This document shows, in pieces, positions 1 to 7,050 of a DNA stretch of 11,269 nt. Below the pieces are notes generated by a model. It saw nothing but the letters and a program-made list of their open reading frames with translations, did no database searches and had not been told where the DNA came from. Source of the stretch: Gammaproteobacteria bacterium (lineage in GTDB: Bacteria > Pseudomonadota > Gammaproteobacteria > UBA6429 > Thiohalophilaceae). Position 1 is the stretch's first letter, and each line of letters starts with the position of its first letter. The stretch lies in NCBI GenBank assembly GCA_029880425.1, contig JAOUOK010000016.1, positions 1 through 11,269 of the forward strand, in the 5' to 3' direction. Both the position numbers and the translations under genes were made by a program.

Positions 1-30
1 AAAGAATTATTTTTCTGGTTTTTCGGCCAT

Positions 31-60
31 TTCAGATCTGATATAGTCTGTTTATCAATA
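31..60 (+). promoter_or_regulatory. Putative extended -10 promoter of slyD
   Basis: A TATAGT hexamer at 42-47 (5 of 6 to TATAAT) is preceded by TG at 39-40 with one base between, the arrangement of an extended -10 sigma-70 promoter. No good -35 box is seen 16-18 bases upstream, as expected for this class. Transcription would begin near 54 and give a leader of about 44 bases. The rest of 1-97 shows no coding signal that I can support. The assignment rests on pattern only. Confidence 0.4.
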
Positions 61-85
61 CATTTCCCTATTTCACTCAATTTTT

Positions 86-583
86 AAAGGTCTTCACATG
101 CAAATTAACAAAAATAGCGTGGTTACGCTTAATTACACCCTGAAAAATGACCAGGGCGAAACACTCGATGAATCTCAGGATGGCAGTTTTCTTTATTTGC
201 ATGGCGCGGGTGGAATCATTCCTGGACTGGAAAGTCAGCTGGAAGGAAAAACTGTTGGTGACAGCTTTAGTGCACATATTGAACCCGCAGAAGGTTACGG
301 TGATCGTGATGACAGCATGGTACAAGTTGTGCCACGTGATATGTTTGAAGAAGGTCATCCAGTAGAAGAAGGCGTACAATTTCATGCCCAAAGCCCGGAA
401 GGTCACATGTTAACCGTTACCGTTACCAAGGTGGATGGTGATGAGGTTACCGTCGATGGCAATCATCCTCTTGCCGGTATTGCACTGAATTTTGATATCA
501 AGGTTGAAGCCGTGCGAGAAGCAACAGCTGAAGAACTTGAACATGGACATGCACATGGTCCTGATGGTCACCACCATCACTAG
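86..583 (+). CDS. slyD: FKBP-type peptidyl-prolyl cis-trans isomerase SlyD
   Basis: The coding part is 98-583 (161 aa); the range starts at the ribosome binding site AAAGG (86-90), seven bases before the ATG. SlyD combines prolyl isomerase and chaperone activity with nickel binding and helps hydrogenase maturation in enterobacteria. The N-terminal strand, the HGAGGIIPGLE segment and the EGYGDRDD stretch are FKBP features. The insert-in-flap region lies in the middle, and VDGNHPLAG (residues 119-127) is the typical SlyD return into the FKBP fold. The tail from residue 149 has seven His in 13 residues and ends in HHHH, a natural metal-binding tail, though shorter than in E. coli and without Cys. 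The protein is expected to be cytoplasmic. It is a monocistronic unit closed by a strong terminator. An SlpA-like paralogue is less likely because of the His tail. Confidence 0.93.
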   Translation, partial: KGLHMQINKNSVVTLNYTLKNDQGETLDESQDGSFLYLHGAGGIIPGLESQLEGKTVGDSFSAHIEPAEGYGDRDDSMVQVVPRDMFEEGHPVEEGVQFHAQSPEGHMLTVTVTKVDGDEVTVDGNHPLAGIALNFDIKVEAVREATAEELEHGHAHGPDGHHHH

Positions 584-586
584 TAT

Positions 587-615
587 AAAAAAGGGAGCAT
601 CTGCTCCCTTTTTTT
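587..615. terminator. Bidirectional intrinsic terminator between slyD and the HDOD gene
   Basis: The perfect six-base-pair GC-rich stem GGGAGC (593-598) / GCTCCC (603-608) closes a four-base loop. It is flanked by six A (587-592) and seven T (609-615), so a U-tract follows the hairpin on either strand. It lies four bases after the slyD stop and 18 bases past the stop of the convergent HDOD gene, so it should serve both. Confidence 0.93.
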
Positions 616-632
616 ATTAAAACCCAATCTTT

Positions 633-1532
633 CTACATAAAATAAGTCTGTCCACCAATCCCCTGGTCCGCCGCGTAGGCCACCAGGTCTTCATAATCAA
701 TCTGGCTTAATCCAAGGTAATCCAGTACGCTTTCTTCAATTTTTTGCCATTCAATATCCTGCTCGTTATTGCCAATGGTCCTGGCCAGGCCGGTAAGATG
801 CTCACCCATTTTTAATATCCCGAGTAAATACTTTTCATCCGGATCTGTCTGATCTTTATCAGTAAAAATTTCAACAACACTGTGATGCTTCGCTATAACC
901 TTGCACAAGAGTTCAGGAAGTTTCCATGAACGTGCGGCATAAAAACTGATAACAGCATGATTAGTATCATAATGCTTATTTTCACAATCAACTATCCGAT
1001 GCTCCTTGTGTAAATAAGATTCAGCAATCACATCCGGGTAATCCGGGAAACGTTGCATCAATAGGGGAATACCTGCATTGTGGAATAAACCCAGCATGTA
1101 GGCCATATCAGCGCTTTGATATCTTAACCGATACGCCACCATGTAACAGGCACGGGCAACGTCAGTCGCTGAATCCCAAAAACGTGTCATGGCTTTATAT
1201 ACATCATCCGCAATATCATCCTCTTGCGACATCGAATCACGTAAATATAAGGTATTAACAATATTAGCAACCGTGTTCATACCTAGCAGCATAACAGCCC
1301 TGGAGATGGAACCGATATCATGCTGCCCATAAAAAGGAGAATTCAATATTTTTAACACCCCACCAGCAAGGCCGGGATCTTTACTTATCATATCCGCCAT
1401 TTCATTCAGATCAGGGTCTGGCATGGCCATTTCCATCTGCAAATCCGCAATGATCTGGGGAGGAGAAGGAATGGTTATCCCCTTTAAAATGGTATCAACA
1501 TTTTCTTGTGTTAACGGATTCTCAGCTGTCAT
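633..1532 (-). CDS. Stand-alone HDOD-domain signalling protein
   Basis: A 299-residue soluble protein made almost entirely of an HDOD domain, a non-catalytic relative of HD phosphohydrolases found in bacterial signalling proteins. Family marks are the IPSPPQII start (about residues 21-28), the NSPFYG segment, the SISRAVMLLGMNTV helix, GLFHNAG (148-154) and a late HAVISFYAARSWKLP helix with KHH. The HD pair is HN (H151-N152), so a metal phosphohydrolase activity is not expected. There is no receiver, EAL or GGDEF domain and no membrane segment. The ATG at 1532 has only a weak AGAG-like ribosome site. It is convergent with slyD across a shared terminator. A near-consensus sigma-28 promoter lies 40 bases upstream, which suggests expression with late flagellar genes. 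The exact partner or ligand cannot be read from the sequence. Confidence 0.9.
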   Translation of the reverse strand: MTAENPLTQENVDTILKGITIPSPPQIIADLQMEMAMPDPDLNEMADMISKDPGLAGGVLKILNSPFYGQHDIGSISRAVMLLGMNTVANIVNTLYLRDSMSQEDDIADDVYKAMTRFWDSATDVARACYMVAYRLRYQSADMAYMLGLFHNAGIPLLMQRFPDYPDVIAESYLHKEHRIVDCENKHYDTNHAVISFYAARSWKLPELLCKVIAKHHSVVEIFTDKDQTDPDEKYLLGILKMGEHLTGLARTIGNNEQDIEWQKIEESVLDYLGLSQIDYEDLVAYAADQGIGGQTYFM

Positions 1533-1572
1533 GGCGCTCTAAATATTCAAATTAAAAAAAATATAAATTTAA

Positions 1573-1599
1573 TTATCGGCAACACGATTCCAAACTTAA
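1573..1599 (-). promoter_or_regulatory. Near-consensus sigma-28 (FliA) promoter of the HDOD gene
   Basis: On the minus strand the sequence reads TTAAGTTT (1599-1592), exactly 11 bases, then GCCGATAA (1580-1573). The E. coli FliA consensus is TAAAGTTT-N11-GCCGATAA, so 15 of 16 positions match with the exact spacing. Transcription would start near 1566, giving a leader of about 33 bases before the ATG at 1532. The same bases can also be read as a sigma-70 -10 box (GATAAT, 1577-1572) with a poor -35 (TTTAAG). Confidence 0.75.
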
Positions 1600-1822
1600 A
1601 CGGAAAATAATCAAAACGATTTACTCGGTTATTACAGTTTAAAACCAAAAATATCCTTTTCTTTCACATAGTTCGACTACATATATAAAGCGTGTTGCTA
1701 AATGAAACGGATAATTAAAACAGGTATTCTGTTAGCTTAATATTATTGAAACATCAGGTTAACTCATCTAGGATATGTAAGTAGGTAAGTTTTCATCTCA
1801 AATAAAATAATAAATTCCAATT
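1600..1822 (+). promoter_or_regulatory. AT-rich gap upstream of the SET gene, with a weak sigma-70 candidate
   Basis: This non-coding stretch separates the HDOD promoter from the SET start. The best sigma-70 candidate is TTGAAA (1746-1751) with a 17-base spacer to TAGGAT (1769-1774, 4 of 6). A weaker alternative is TTCTTT (1659-1664) with TATATA (1682-1687). No Shine-Dalgarno sequence is seen before the ATG at 1823. I see no small gene, RNA gene or strong hairpin here. Confidence 0.3.
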
Positions 1823-2152
1823 ATGACTATTAAACTCTCTGACACTGAATCACTGTACTTCTATGTAGAAGAGTCTGAAATCCATGGCAAAGGACTCTTT
1901 GCAAAAACCACCATAAAGCCGGGGACCTATTTAGGCGATTATGAAGGACCAGAAACAACTGATAACGGCATGCATGTTTTGTGGATTGAAGAAGAAAACG
2001 GGAAATGGATAGGACGCGATGGCAAGAATGCCTTACGTTATCTTAATCATGACGTAAATCCCTGCGCAGAATTTGATGGTTTTGAACTCTACGCTGTTGA
2101 AGAAATTGTTGCTCACCAGGAGATTACTATTGATTATGGTGAAGAGCCTTAA
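1823..2152 (+). CDS. Minimal SET-domain protein, putative protein-lysine methyltransferase
   Basis: A 109-residue protein that is just a SET domain, the fold that transfers methyl from S-adenosylmethionine to lysine side chains. HGKGLFA (residues 21-27) is the SET N-terminal motif. RYLNHDVNPCAEF (72-84) corresponds to the RFINHSCxPN cofactor and pseudoknot motif, with HSC changed to HDV. EITIDYGE (100-107) is the ELxxDY motif with the expected catalytic tyrosine Y105. There is no pre-SET or post-SET cysteine cluster, and the protein stops four residues after the tyrosine. An in-frame TAA at 1811 means the ATG at 1823 is the only sensible start, yet no Shine-Dalgarno site precedes it. It appears monocistronic. 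The substrate is unknown; small stand-alone bacterial SET proteins may act on non-histone proteins. Confidence 0.85.
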   Translation: MTIKLSDTESLYFYVEESEIHGKGLFAKTTIKPGTYLGDYEGPETTDNGMHVLWIEEENGKWIGRDGKNALRYLNHDVNPCAEFDGFELYAVEEIVAHQEITIDYGEEP

Positions 2153-2180
2153 AATTAAAAAAAAATTCTTTTTATCCCTC

Positions 2181-2203
2181 TTACTGTAAACCTCACGTAT
2201 AAT
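2181..2203 (+). promoter_or_regulatory. Putative hrpA promoter with a perfect -10 box
   Basis: TATAAT at 2198-2203 matches the sigma-70 -10 consensus exactly. The sequence at the expected -35 position (about 2175-2180, TCCCTC) is poor, so an activator or weak basal expression is possible. A start near 2210 would leave a leader of about 68 bases containing the hairpin at 2216-2239. Confidence 0.4.
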
Positions 2204-2215
2204 CCCCTTCCCTGT

Positions 2216-2239
2216 TATTCTTGCTACTGAGTAAGAATA
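2216..2239 (+). other. 5'-UTR hairpin upstream of hrpA
   Basis: TATTCTTGCT (2216-2225) and AGTAAGAATA (2230-2239) pair over ten positions with one G-U wobble and a four-base ACTG loop. No T-tract follows, so it is not an intrinsic terminator. It would lie just after the inferred hrpA transcription start and about 38 bases before the ATG, so it could stabilise the mRNA or act as a regulatory site. Confidence 0.45.
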
Positions 2240-2277
2240 TTGACCCATTATTTATTTAGCATCTTTTTATTCGATTG

Positions 2278-5200
2278 ATGAATGACCTGAACAAACAGTT
2301 AAAACCATTAATTGAACAATGCATGTTGTTTGATCGCTTTCGCTTTAATAAAAAATTAAAAGCGCTGTCAGGTGAAAAAGATGCAGAAAAAAAATCAGAA
2401 AAGCTGCAATCACAAATCACGCAATCAATGCAGCTGGCAAATTCACGCCATAATTCGAAACCTGCCCCTGATTTCCCAACTAACTTACCGGTTAATGAAA
2501 GACAGGATGAAATTTGCAAGGCTATTGAAGAAAACCAGGTCATTATTTTATGTGGTGAAACAGGTTCAGGTAAAACCACCCAGTTACCCAAGCTTTGTTT
2601 AAAACTTGGACGCGGTACATATGGCATGATTGGCCATACCCAGCCACGGCGTATCGCGGCACGAAGTGTCGCCGCACGTATTGCCGAAGAATTAAAAACC
2701 GAACTGGGAATTAGTGTTGGTTATAAAATTCGTTTCAGCGATAAATTAAGCAAACAAAGTCACATTAAAGTGATGACCGATGGTATTTTGTTAGCTGAAA
2801 TACAAAACGACCCGTTTTTACAAAACTATGACACCCTGATTATCGATGAGGCGCACGAACGCAGTCTGAACATTGATTTTATTTTAGGTTATTTAAAACA
2901 GCTTTTACCTAAACGTCCTGACTTGAAAATTATTATTACCTCCGCCACCATAGACCCGGAACGCTTTGCAAAACATTTTAATGATGCCCCCGTTATTGAA
3001 GTCTCTGGCCGCACCTACCCTGTTGAAGTCCGTTACCGCCCATTAAATGCTGAGCAGTCACAGGAAGAAAAAGCCGAAACTCAAAAAGACCAACAACAGG
3101 CTATCCTTAATGCGGTTGATGAATTAAGTCATGAAGGTCTGGGTGATATACTTGTTTTTCTGAGTGGTGAGCGCCAGATTCGTGATGCCGCAGAAGCCTT
3201 ACGTAAACATCATCCTGATAAGACGGAAATTATTCCCCTGTTCTCACGCTTAAGTAACGCCGAGCAACAAAAGGTTTTTAAATCACATAGTTACAGAAGA
3301 ATTATTTTAGCCACCAATGTTGCCGAGACTTCGCTGACTATTCCGGGCATTCAGTATGTTATTGATACTGGCTATGCCCGAATCAGTCGTTATAGTTATC
3401 GCACCAAGGTGCAACGCTTGCCAATAGAAAAAATTTCACAGGCCAGCGCCAATCAACGTAAAGGCCGTTGTGGCCGTACCAGTGATGGTATATGTATACG
3501 ACTTTATTCAGAAGAGGATTTTGAGAATCGTCCTGTCTTTACTGATGCAGAAATACTGCGCACTAATCTCGCCAGCGTTATCTTACAAATGCACAGTATT
3601 CGTCTTGGGCATATTGAAAAATTCCCGTTTATCGACAGGCCAGACTCACGGTTAATCAAAGATGGATACCAGTTGCTTGATGAATTGCAGGCAATGAATA
3701 AGCAGTCCATTACAGCGGTGGGTAAATTACTATCACGCTTTCCAATCGATCCACGTTATGCACGCATGATCATCGCGGCAAACGAGTTTTCGTGTTTAAA
3801 CGAAGTTTTGATTATTATCAGCGCATTGAGTATTGCTGAACCACGTGAACGTCCCATGGACAAACAACAACAGGCTGACCAGGCGCATGCTCAGTTCAAA
3901 GATGAAAAATCAGACTTCATCGCGTACTTAAACCTGTGGAATTTTTTCCAGGAGCAACGCAAACGCCTGTCACAAAACAAGTTACGTAAACTTTGCAAAA
4001 CAACTTTTCTTTCGTATACCCGGATGCTTGAATGGCGTGATATTCATAGCCAGTTACTTAACCAGTGCAACGAGGTTAAGTATAAAATTAACACCAGCGT
4101 TGCAGGTTACGATGCCACTCACCAGGCTATATTAAGTGGTTTACTCAGTCATACCGGTTTTAAAAATGAAGAAGGTGAATACCAGGGCGCACGAAATACA
4201 CAGTTTGCGATATTCCCCGGCTCAAGCTTAAGAAGAAAACGACCACAATGGATCATGGCAGCAGAAATGCTGGAAACACAACGACACTATGCGTTAACTG
4301 TTGCCCAGATCGACCCGGCCTGGCTGGAAAAACAGGCTGCGCACCTGGTTAAAAAATCCTATTCGGAAGCACACTGGGAAAAGCGACCACAACAAATAGC
4401 CGCCTTTGAGAAATCAACCCTGTATGGCCTGGTAATTAACCCACGTAAAAAAATAAACTTTGGTCCGATTGATCCCGTATTATCACGTGAACTTTTTATT
4501 CGTGGTGCTTTTGTAGAACGTGAATACTCTGGTCATGCCCCGTTTTTCAAACACAATCAGAAACTTTTTACTGATATTGAAAAACTTGAACACCAGTCAC
4601 GCCGCCAGGATGTTCTGGTGGATGATGAAGTTGTATTTCATTTTTATGATGAACGTATCCCCGAAGGGATCTATAACAGTAAAAAATTTGATAGCTGGCG
4701 CAAACAGGCTGAAAAAGATCATCCTGAACTTTTATTTCTTAGCCGTGATTATCTTATGCAACACAGTGCAGGGGATATCACCGAAGAACAATATCCGAAA
4801 CAACTTGTGATAAATAATACCGTGCTGCCTCTGAGTTATCATTTTGAACCGGGCAGCGAAAAAGACGGTGTCAGCTTAACTGTACCGGTGGCATTTTTAA
4901 ATACACTTAATCCTGTTCAGTTTGAATGGTTAATACCAGCACTGTTACCTGAGAAGATAACCCAGCTAATAAAAACCTTGCCGAAATCATTGCGTAAAAA
5001 CTTTGTCCCGGTGCCACAGTATACCCAGGCGTGCATTGATGCCATAACGGATAAATCAATACCATTAGTACAAAGCATCAGTGAACAACTCACCAGGATA
5101 TCCGGCATAATTATCCCGGATGATGCCTGGCAAATTGACAGCCTTGACCCGCATTTTTTTATGCGCTTTGATATTCATGATCAAAATAATAAACGTATTG

Positions 5201-6153
5201 CCCAGGGCCGGGATTTAGTTGCTCTACAGCAACACTTAAGTGCAGAAGTATCTGAACAGTTTAGTAATGCTATCAAGTGGGATATTGAACAAAGCGGCTT
5301 AACTAGCTGGTCTTTTGACAGCCTGCCGCAAGTGATTAATAAAACTGTTAACAAGCTTAATATCAAGGGCTACCCAGCGTTGCAGGATGATGATGACAGT
5401 GCTTCTATCGTGGTGGTTGATACAGCAGAGTTGGCAACAGCCATTCATCATGATGGACTAAAACGTTTGTATTATTTGGCGCTGAAACAACAGGTAAAAT
5501 ATCTTAACAAGAACCTGCCCGCTATTCAGACAATTTGTATGGGCTATGCCACGATTGGCAGCTGTAATGATTTAAAACTTGCGATTATTGATGCCAGCAT
5601 TGAAAAAAGTTTTTTTTCTGCGAAAGCCGTTATTCATAATAAGGCAACTTTTGATAAGAACTTACAACATGGCAGCAGCCAGTTAGTTAACGATGCCAAT
5701 GAAATTTGTGAAATATTGTCCCAGGTATTTGTTAGCTACTCGGCTATCCGTAAGCAGCTGAAGAACAATAACAAGCCTAACTGGTTAGTCAGTTTAAGTG
5801 ACATCAAGTCACAGCTTGATCATTTGATTTATGAAGATTTTGTTTACTTTACCCCGATTGAATCCCTTTCAAGTTACCCACGTTATCTGCAGGCTATTCA
5901 GCAACGACTGGATAAACTTCAGCATAGTGCAGAGCGCGATCGCCAATACACTAATATGTTATCGCCTTACTGGGAGCATTTCCTTGAGCTCAATGATGAA
6001 TATTATGAACACCCGGTTTTTTCACTTTATCGCTGGATGCTCGAAGAGTACCGGGTCTCACTCTTCGCCCAGGGACTCAAAACCCTGATACCGGTTTCAG
6101 AAAAACGCCTGCAGAAACAATGGCAGGAAGTTAAAAAGATCATTAAGCAGTAG
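2278..6153 (+). CDS. hrpA: ATP-dependent RNA helicase HrpA (DEAH-box)
   Basis: HrpA is a large DEAH-box RNA helicase that resolves stalled, collided ribosomes and unwinds RNA in an ATP-dependent manner. The length, about 1291 residues, fits the E. coli protein (about 1300). Visible motifs, numbered from the ATG at 2278, are Walker A GETGSGKT (93-100), DEAH (190-193), SAT (222-224) and motif VI QRKGRCGRT (393-401). The GRTYPVEVRYRP linker and the LATNVAETSLTIPG segment are also typical. The helicase-associated and OB-fold regions follow at about 460-720. The long C-terminal part is the HrpA-specific domain (DUF3418 type). A TTG codon at 2275 directly precedes the ATG in frame; the ATG is preferred. 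No Shine-Dalgarno sequence is visible. The gene is intact and faces cmoM tail to tail. Confidence 0.97.
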   Translation: MNDLNKQLKPLIEQCMLFDRFRFNKKLKALSGEKDAEKKSEKLQSQITQSMQLANSRHNSKPAPDFPTNLPVNERQDEICKAIEENQVIILCGETGSGKTTQLPKLCLKLGRGTYGMIGHTQPRRIAARSVAARIAEELKTELGISVGYKIRFSDKLSKQSHIKVMTDGILLAEIQNDPFLQNYDTLIIDEAHERSLNIDFILGYLKQLLPKRPDLKIIITSATIDPERFAKHFNDAPVIEVSGRTYPVEVRYRPLNAEQSQEEKAETQKDQQQAILNAVDELSHEGLGDILVFLSGERQIRDAAEALRKHHPDKTEIIPLFSRLSNAEQQKVFKSHSYRRIILATNVAETSLTIPGIQYVIDTGYARISRYSYRTKVQRLPIEKISQASANQRKGRCGRTSDGICIRLYSEEDFENRPVFTDAEILRTNLASVILQMHSIRLGHIEKFPFIDRPDSRLIKDGYQLLDELQAMNKQSITAVGKLLSRFPIDPRYARMIIAANEFSCLNEVLIIISALSIAEPRERPMDKQQQADQAHAQFKDEKSDFIAYLNLWNFFQEQRKRLSQNKLRKLCKTTFLSYTRMLEWRDIHSQLLNQCNEVKYKINTSVAGYDATHQAILSGLLSHTGFKNEEGEYQGARNTQFAIFPGSSLRRKRPQWIMAAEMLETQRHYALTVAQIDPAWLEKQAAHLVKKSYSEAHWEKRPQQIAAFEKSTLYGLVINPRKKINFGPIDPVLSRELFIRGAFVEREYSGHAPFFKHNQKLFTDIEKLEHQSRRQDVLVDDEVVFHFYDERIPEGIYNSKKFDSWRKQAEKDHPELLFLSRDYLMQHSAGDITEEQYPKQLVINNTVLPLSYHFEPGSEKDGVSLTVPVAFLNTLNPVQFEWLIPALLPEKITQLIKTLPKSLRKNFVPVPQYTQACIDAITDKSIPLVQSISEQLTRISGIIIPDDAWQIDSLDPHFFMRFDIHDQNNKRIAQGRDLVALQQHLSAEVSEQFSNAIKWDIEQSGLTSWSFDSLPQVINKTVNKLNIKGYPALQDDDDSASIVVVDTAELATAIHHDGLKRLYYLALKQQVKYLNKNLPAIQTICMGYATIGSCNDLKLAIIDASIEKSFFSAKAVIHNKATFDKNLQHGSSQLVNDANEICEILSQVFVSYSAIRKQLKNNNKPNWLVSLSDIKSQLDHLIYEDFVYFTPIESLSSYPRYLQAIQQRLDKLQHSAERDRQYTNMLSPYWEHFLELNDEYYEHPVFSLYRWMLEEYRVSLFAQGLKTLIPVSEKRLQKQWQEVKKIIKQ

Positions 6154-6195
6154 TAAAATAATTGTCCGGCGCTTACACCAATAAACTTAAACGAT

Positions 6196-6216
6196 GCTTA
6201 ATTTAAGCTTTTTTTT
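6196..6216 (+). terminator. Probable hrpA terminator overlapping the cmoM 3' end
   Basis: A short stem GCTTA (6196-6200) / TAAGC (6204-6208) with a three-base loop is followed by eight T (6209-6216). The stem is only five pairs and AT-rich, so efficiency is uncertain, but the T-tract and position 43 bases after the hrpA stop fit. It overlaps the stop and last codons of the convergent cmoM gene. Confidence 0.5.
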
Positions 6217-6982
6217 GACATACGACGTGGATATACCGTGCCAGTGAGCAATAAGGTTCCTGTCGTGAAAATTTATTTTCTAACTCGTACAGTTCTTCAT
6301 GGGATATTTGTTTGCGGCGTTCACGGCTGATGCCATCATAAAACACCCGCACACCACTTTTACATAAAGTTTTCAGGCCAAGAGCATCAAGCCACTGGTA
6401 TACCTCGGCCGGGTCCTGCGGGTTTGTCGGGGTTAAAGTCTTGCCTTCACCGGCTAACGACTGATTATTAATATTATCAAAGTTACCCATAACCAGGTTC
6501 TGATAAATTAAACCGGTACGACTATAGAACATGATAGATAAGTATCCACCCGGTTTTATATATTGAAGCAGCTGCTTTAGTGTTTTTTCAGGTTCAGCTA
6601 ACCACTCTAGTACGGCATGAAAAAGTACCACGTCATATTTTTCTGAAATATGCGAAGATAAATCCTGCACTGAACAATTAATAAAACGTACAGCTTGTTC
6701 AAGATGATTTTCTTTAAATAATGCCCGTGCATCATCCAGCATAGTAGCGGATAAGTCACACAGGGTAAGTTGGTGATTTTTTTCTGCCAGTTGCAAGGAA
6801 AAGTTGCCCTGGCCTGCACCGGCATCAAGAATAGACAAGCCACCATTTTCAATCGCGGGAACTGTCTCAACTAAGTCCCGCCATAATATATTAAGCCTGA
6901 TCTGACCTTTTGCCGTGTTATAGATATTTTTTCGAAAACGTGAGGACAAGTTATCGAAATTCTGATCCTGTTTAAGAGTCAT
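6203..6982 (-). CDS. cmoM: tRNA 5-carboxymethoxyuridine methyltransferase CmoM
   Basis: CmoM (once called SmtA) uses S-adenosylmethionine to methylate the carboxyl of 5-carboxymethoxyuridine at wobble position 34, forming mcmo5U in tRNAs that read four-fold degenerate codons. The 259-residue length fits the E. coli enzyme (about 261). The family N-terminus, with NFD (8-10), RNIY-like KNIY (18-21) and KGQIR (25-29), is followed by the class I motif LDAGAGQG (52-59), the acidic end of strand 2 in LCDLS (74-78), and FHAVLEW (121-127). Further CmoM-specific blocks are PGGYLSIMFY, GNFD, SGVRVFYDG and the late RQEPYCSLARYIHV segment. No Shine-Dalgarno is evident before the ATG at 6982. It is divergent from the glycosylase gene over 68 bases. 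CmoA and CmoB, which make its substrate, are not in the window. Confidence 0.94.
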   Translation of the reverse strand: MTLKQDQNFDNLSSRFRKNIYNTAKGQIRLNILWRDLVETVPAIENGGLSILDAGAGQGNFSLQLAEKNHQLTLCDLSATMLDDARALFKENHLEQAVRFINCSVQDLSSHISEKYDVVLFHAVLEWLAEPEKTLKQLLQYIKPGGYLSIMFYSRTGLIYQNLVMGNFDNINNQSLAGEGKTLTPTNPQDPAEVYQWLDALGLKTLCKSGVRVFYDGISRERRKQISHEELYELENKFSRQEPYCSLARYIHVVCQKKA

Positions 6983-7011
6983 ATTTATCGCTGATCATCA
7001 TTAATATAAAA

Positions 7012-7037
7012 CCGTAGTATACGGCGAAAATTTTTCG
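7012..7037. repeat. Two tandem inverted repeats in the cmoM / glycosylase intergenic region
   Basis: The first is CCGTA (7012-7016) / TACGG (7020-7024) with a three-base centre. The second starts at the next base, CGAAAA (7025-7030) / TTTTCG (7032-7037) with a one-base centre. Together they fill the spacer region just upstream of the TATAAT at 7039, where a repressor would block transcription. Operator function is inference. Confidence 0.5.
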
Positions 7038-7038
7038 A

Positions 7039-7044
7039 TATAAT
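7039..7044 (+). promoter_or_regulatory. Putative -10 box of the glycosylase gene, close to its ATG
   Basis: TATAAT at 7039-7044 is a perfect -10 hexamer. Transcription usually begins six to seven bases later, here at about 7050-7051, which is the A of the start codon. No convincing -35 box is seen (AGTATA at 7016-7021). If the box is used, the mRNA has no leader. Confidence 0.45.
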
Positions 7045-7050
7045 AAAAAA

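Noticed and set aside
77..406. Open frame on the minus strand opposite slyD
   Set aside because: It lies antisense to a clear slyD gene, has no family features, and its composition follows from the opposite-strand codons.
530..583. His-rich end of slyD as an artificial tag
   Set aside because: Interspersed HGHAHGPDG before HHHH is the natural tail of SlyD proteins.
2151..2176. A-tract and T-tract after the SET gene as an intrinsic terminator
   Set aside because: The pairing would be only A-T with no GC stem, so it is too weak to call.
2240..2272. TTGACC as a -35 box for hrpA
   Set aside because: It is 5 of 6 to consensus, but at 16-19 bases downstream there is only T-rich sequence and the start would fall almost on the ATG.
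2372..6088. Several open frames of 60-125 codons inside hrpA on both strands, and similar ones inside cmoM and the GGDEF-EAL gene
   Set aside because: All are out-of-frame shadows of well supported genes, with no recognisable domains or start signals.
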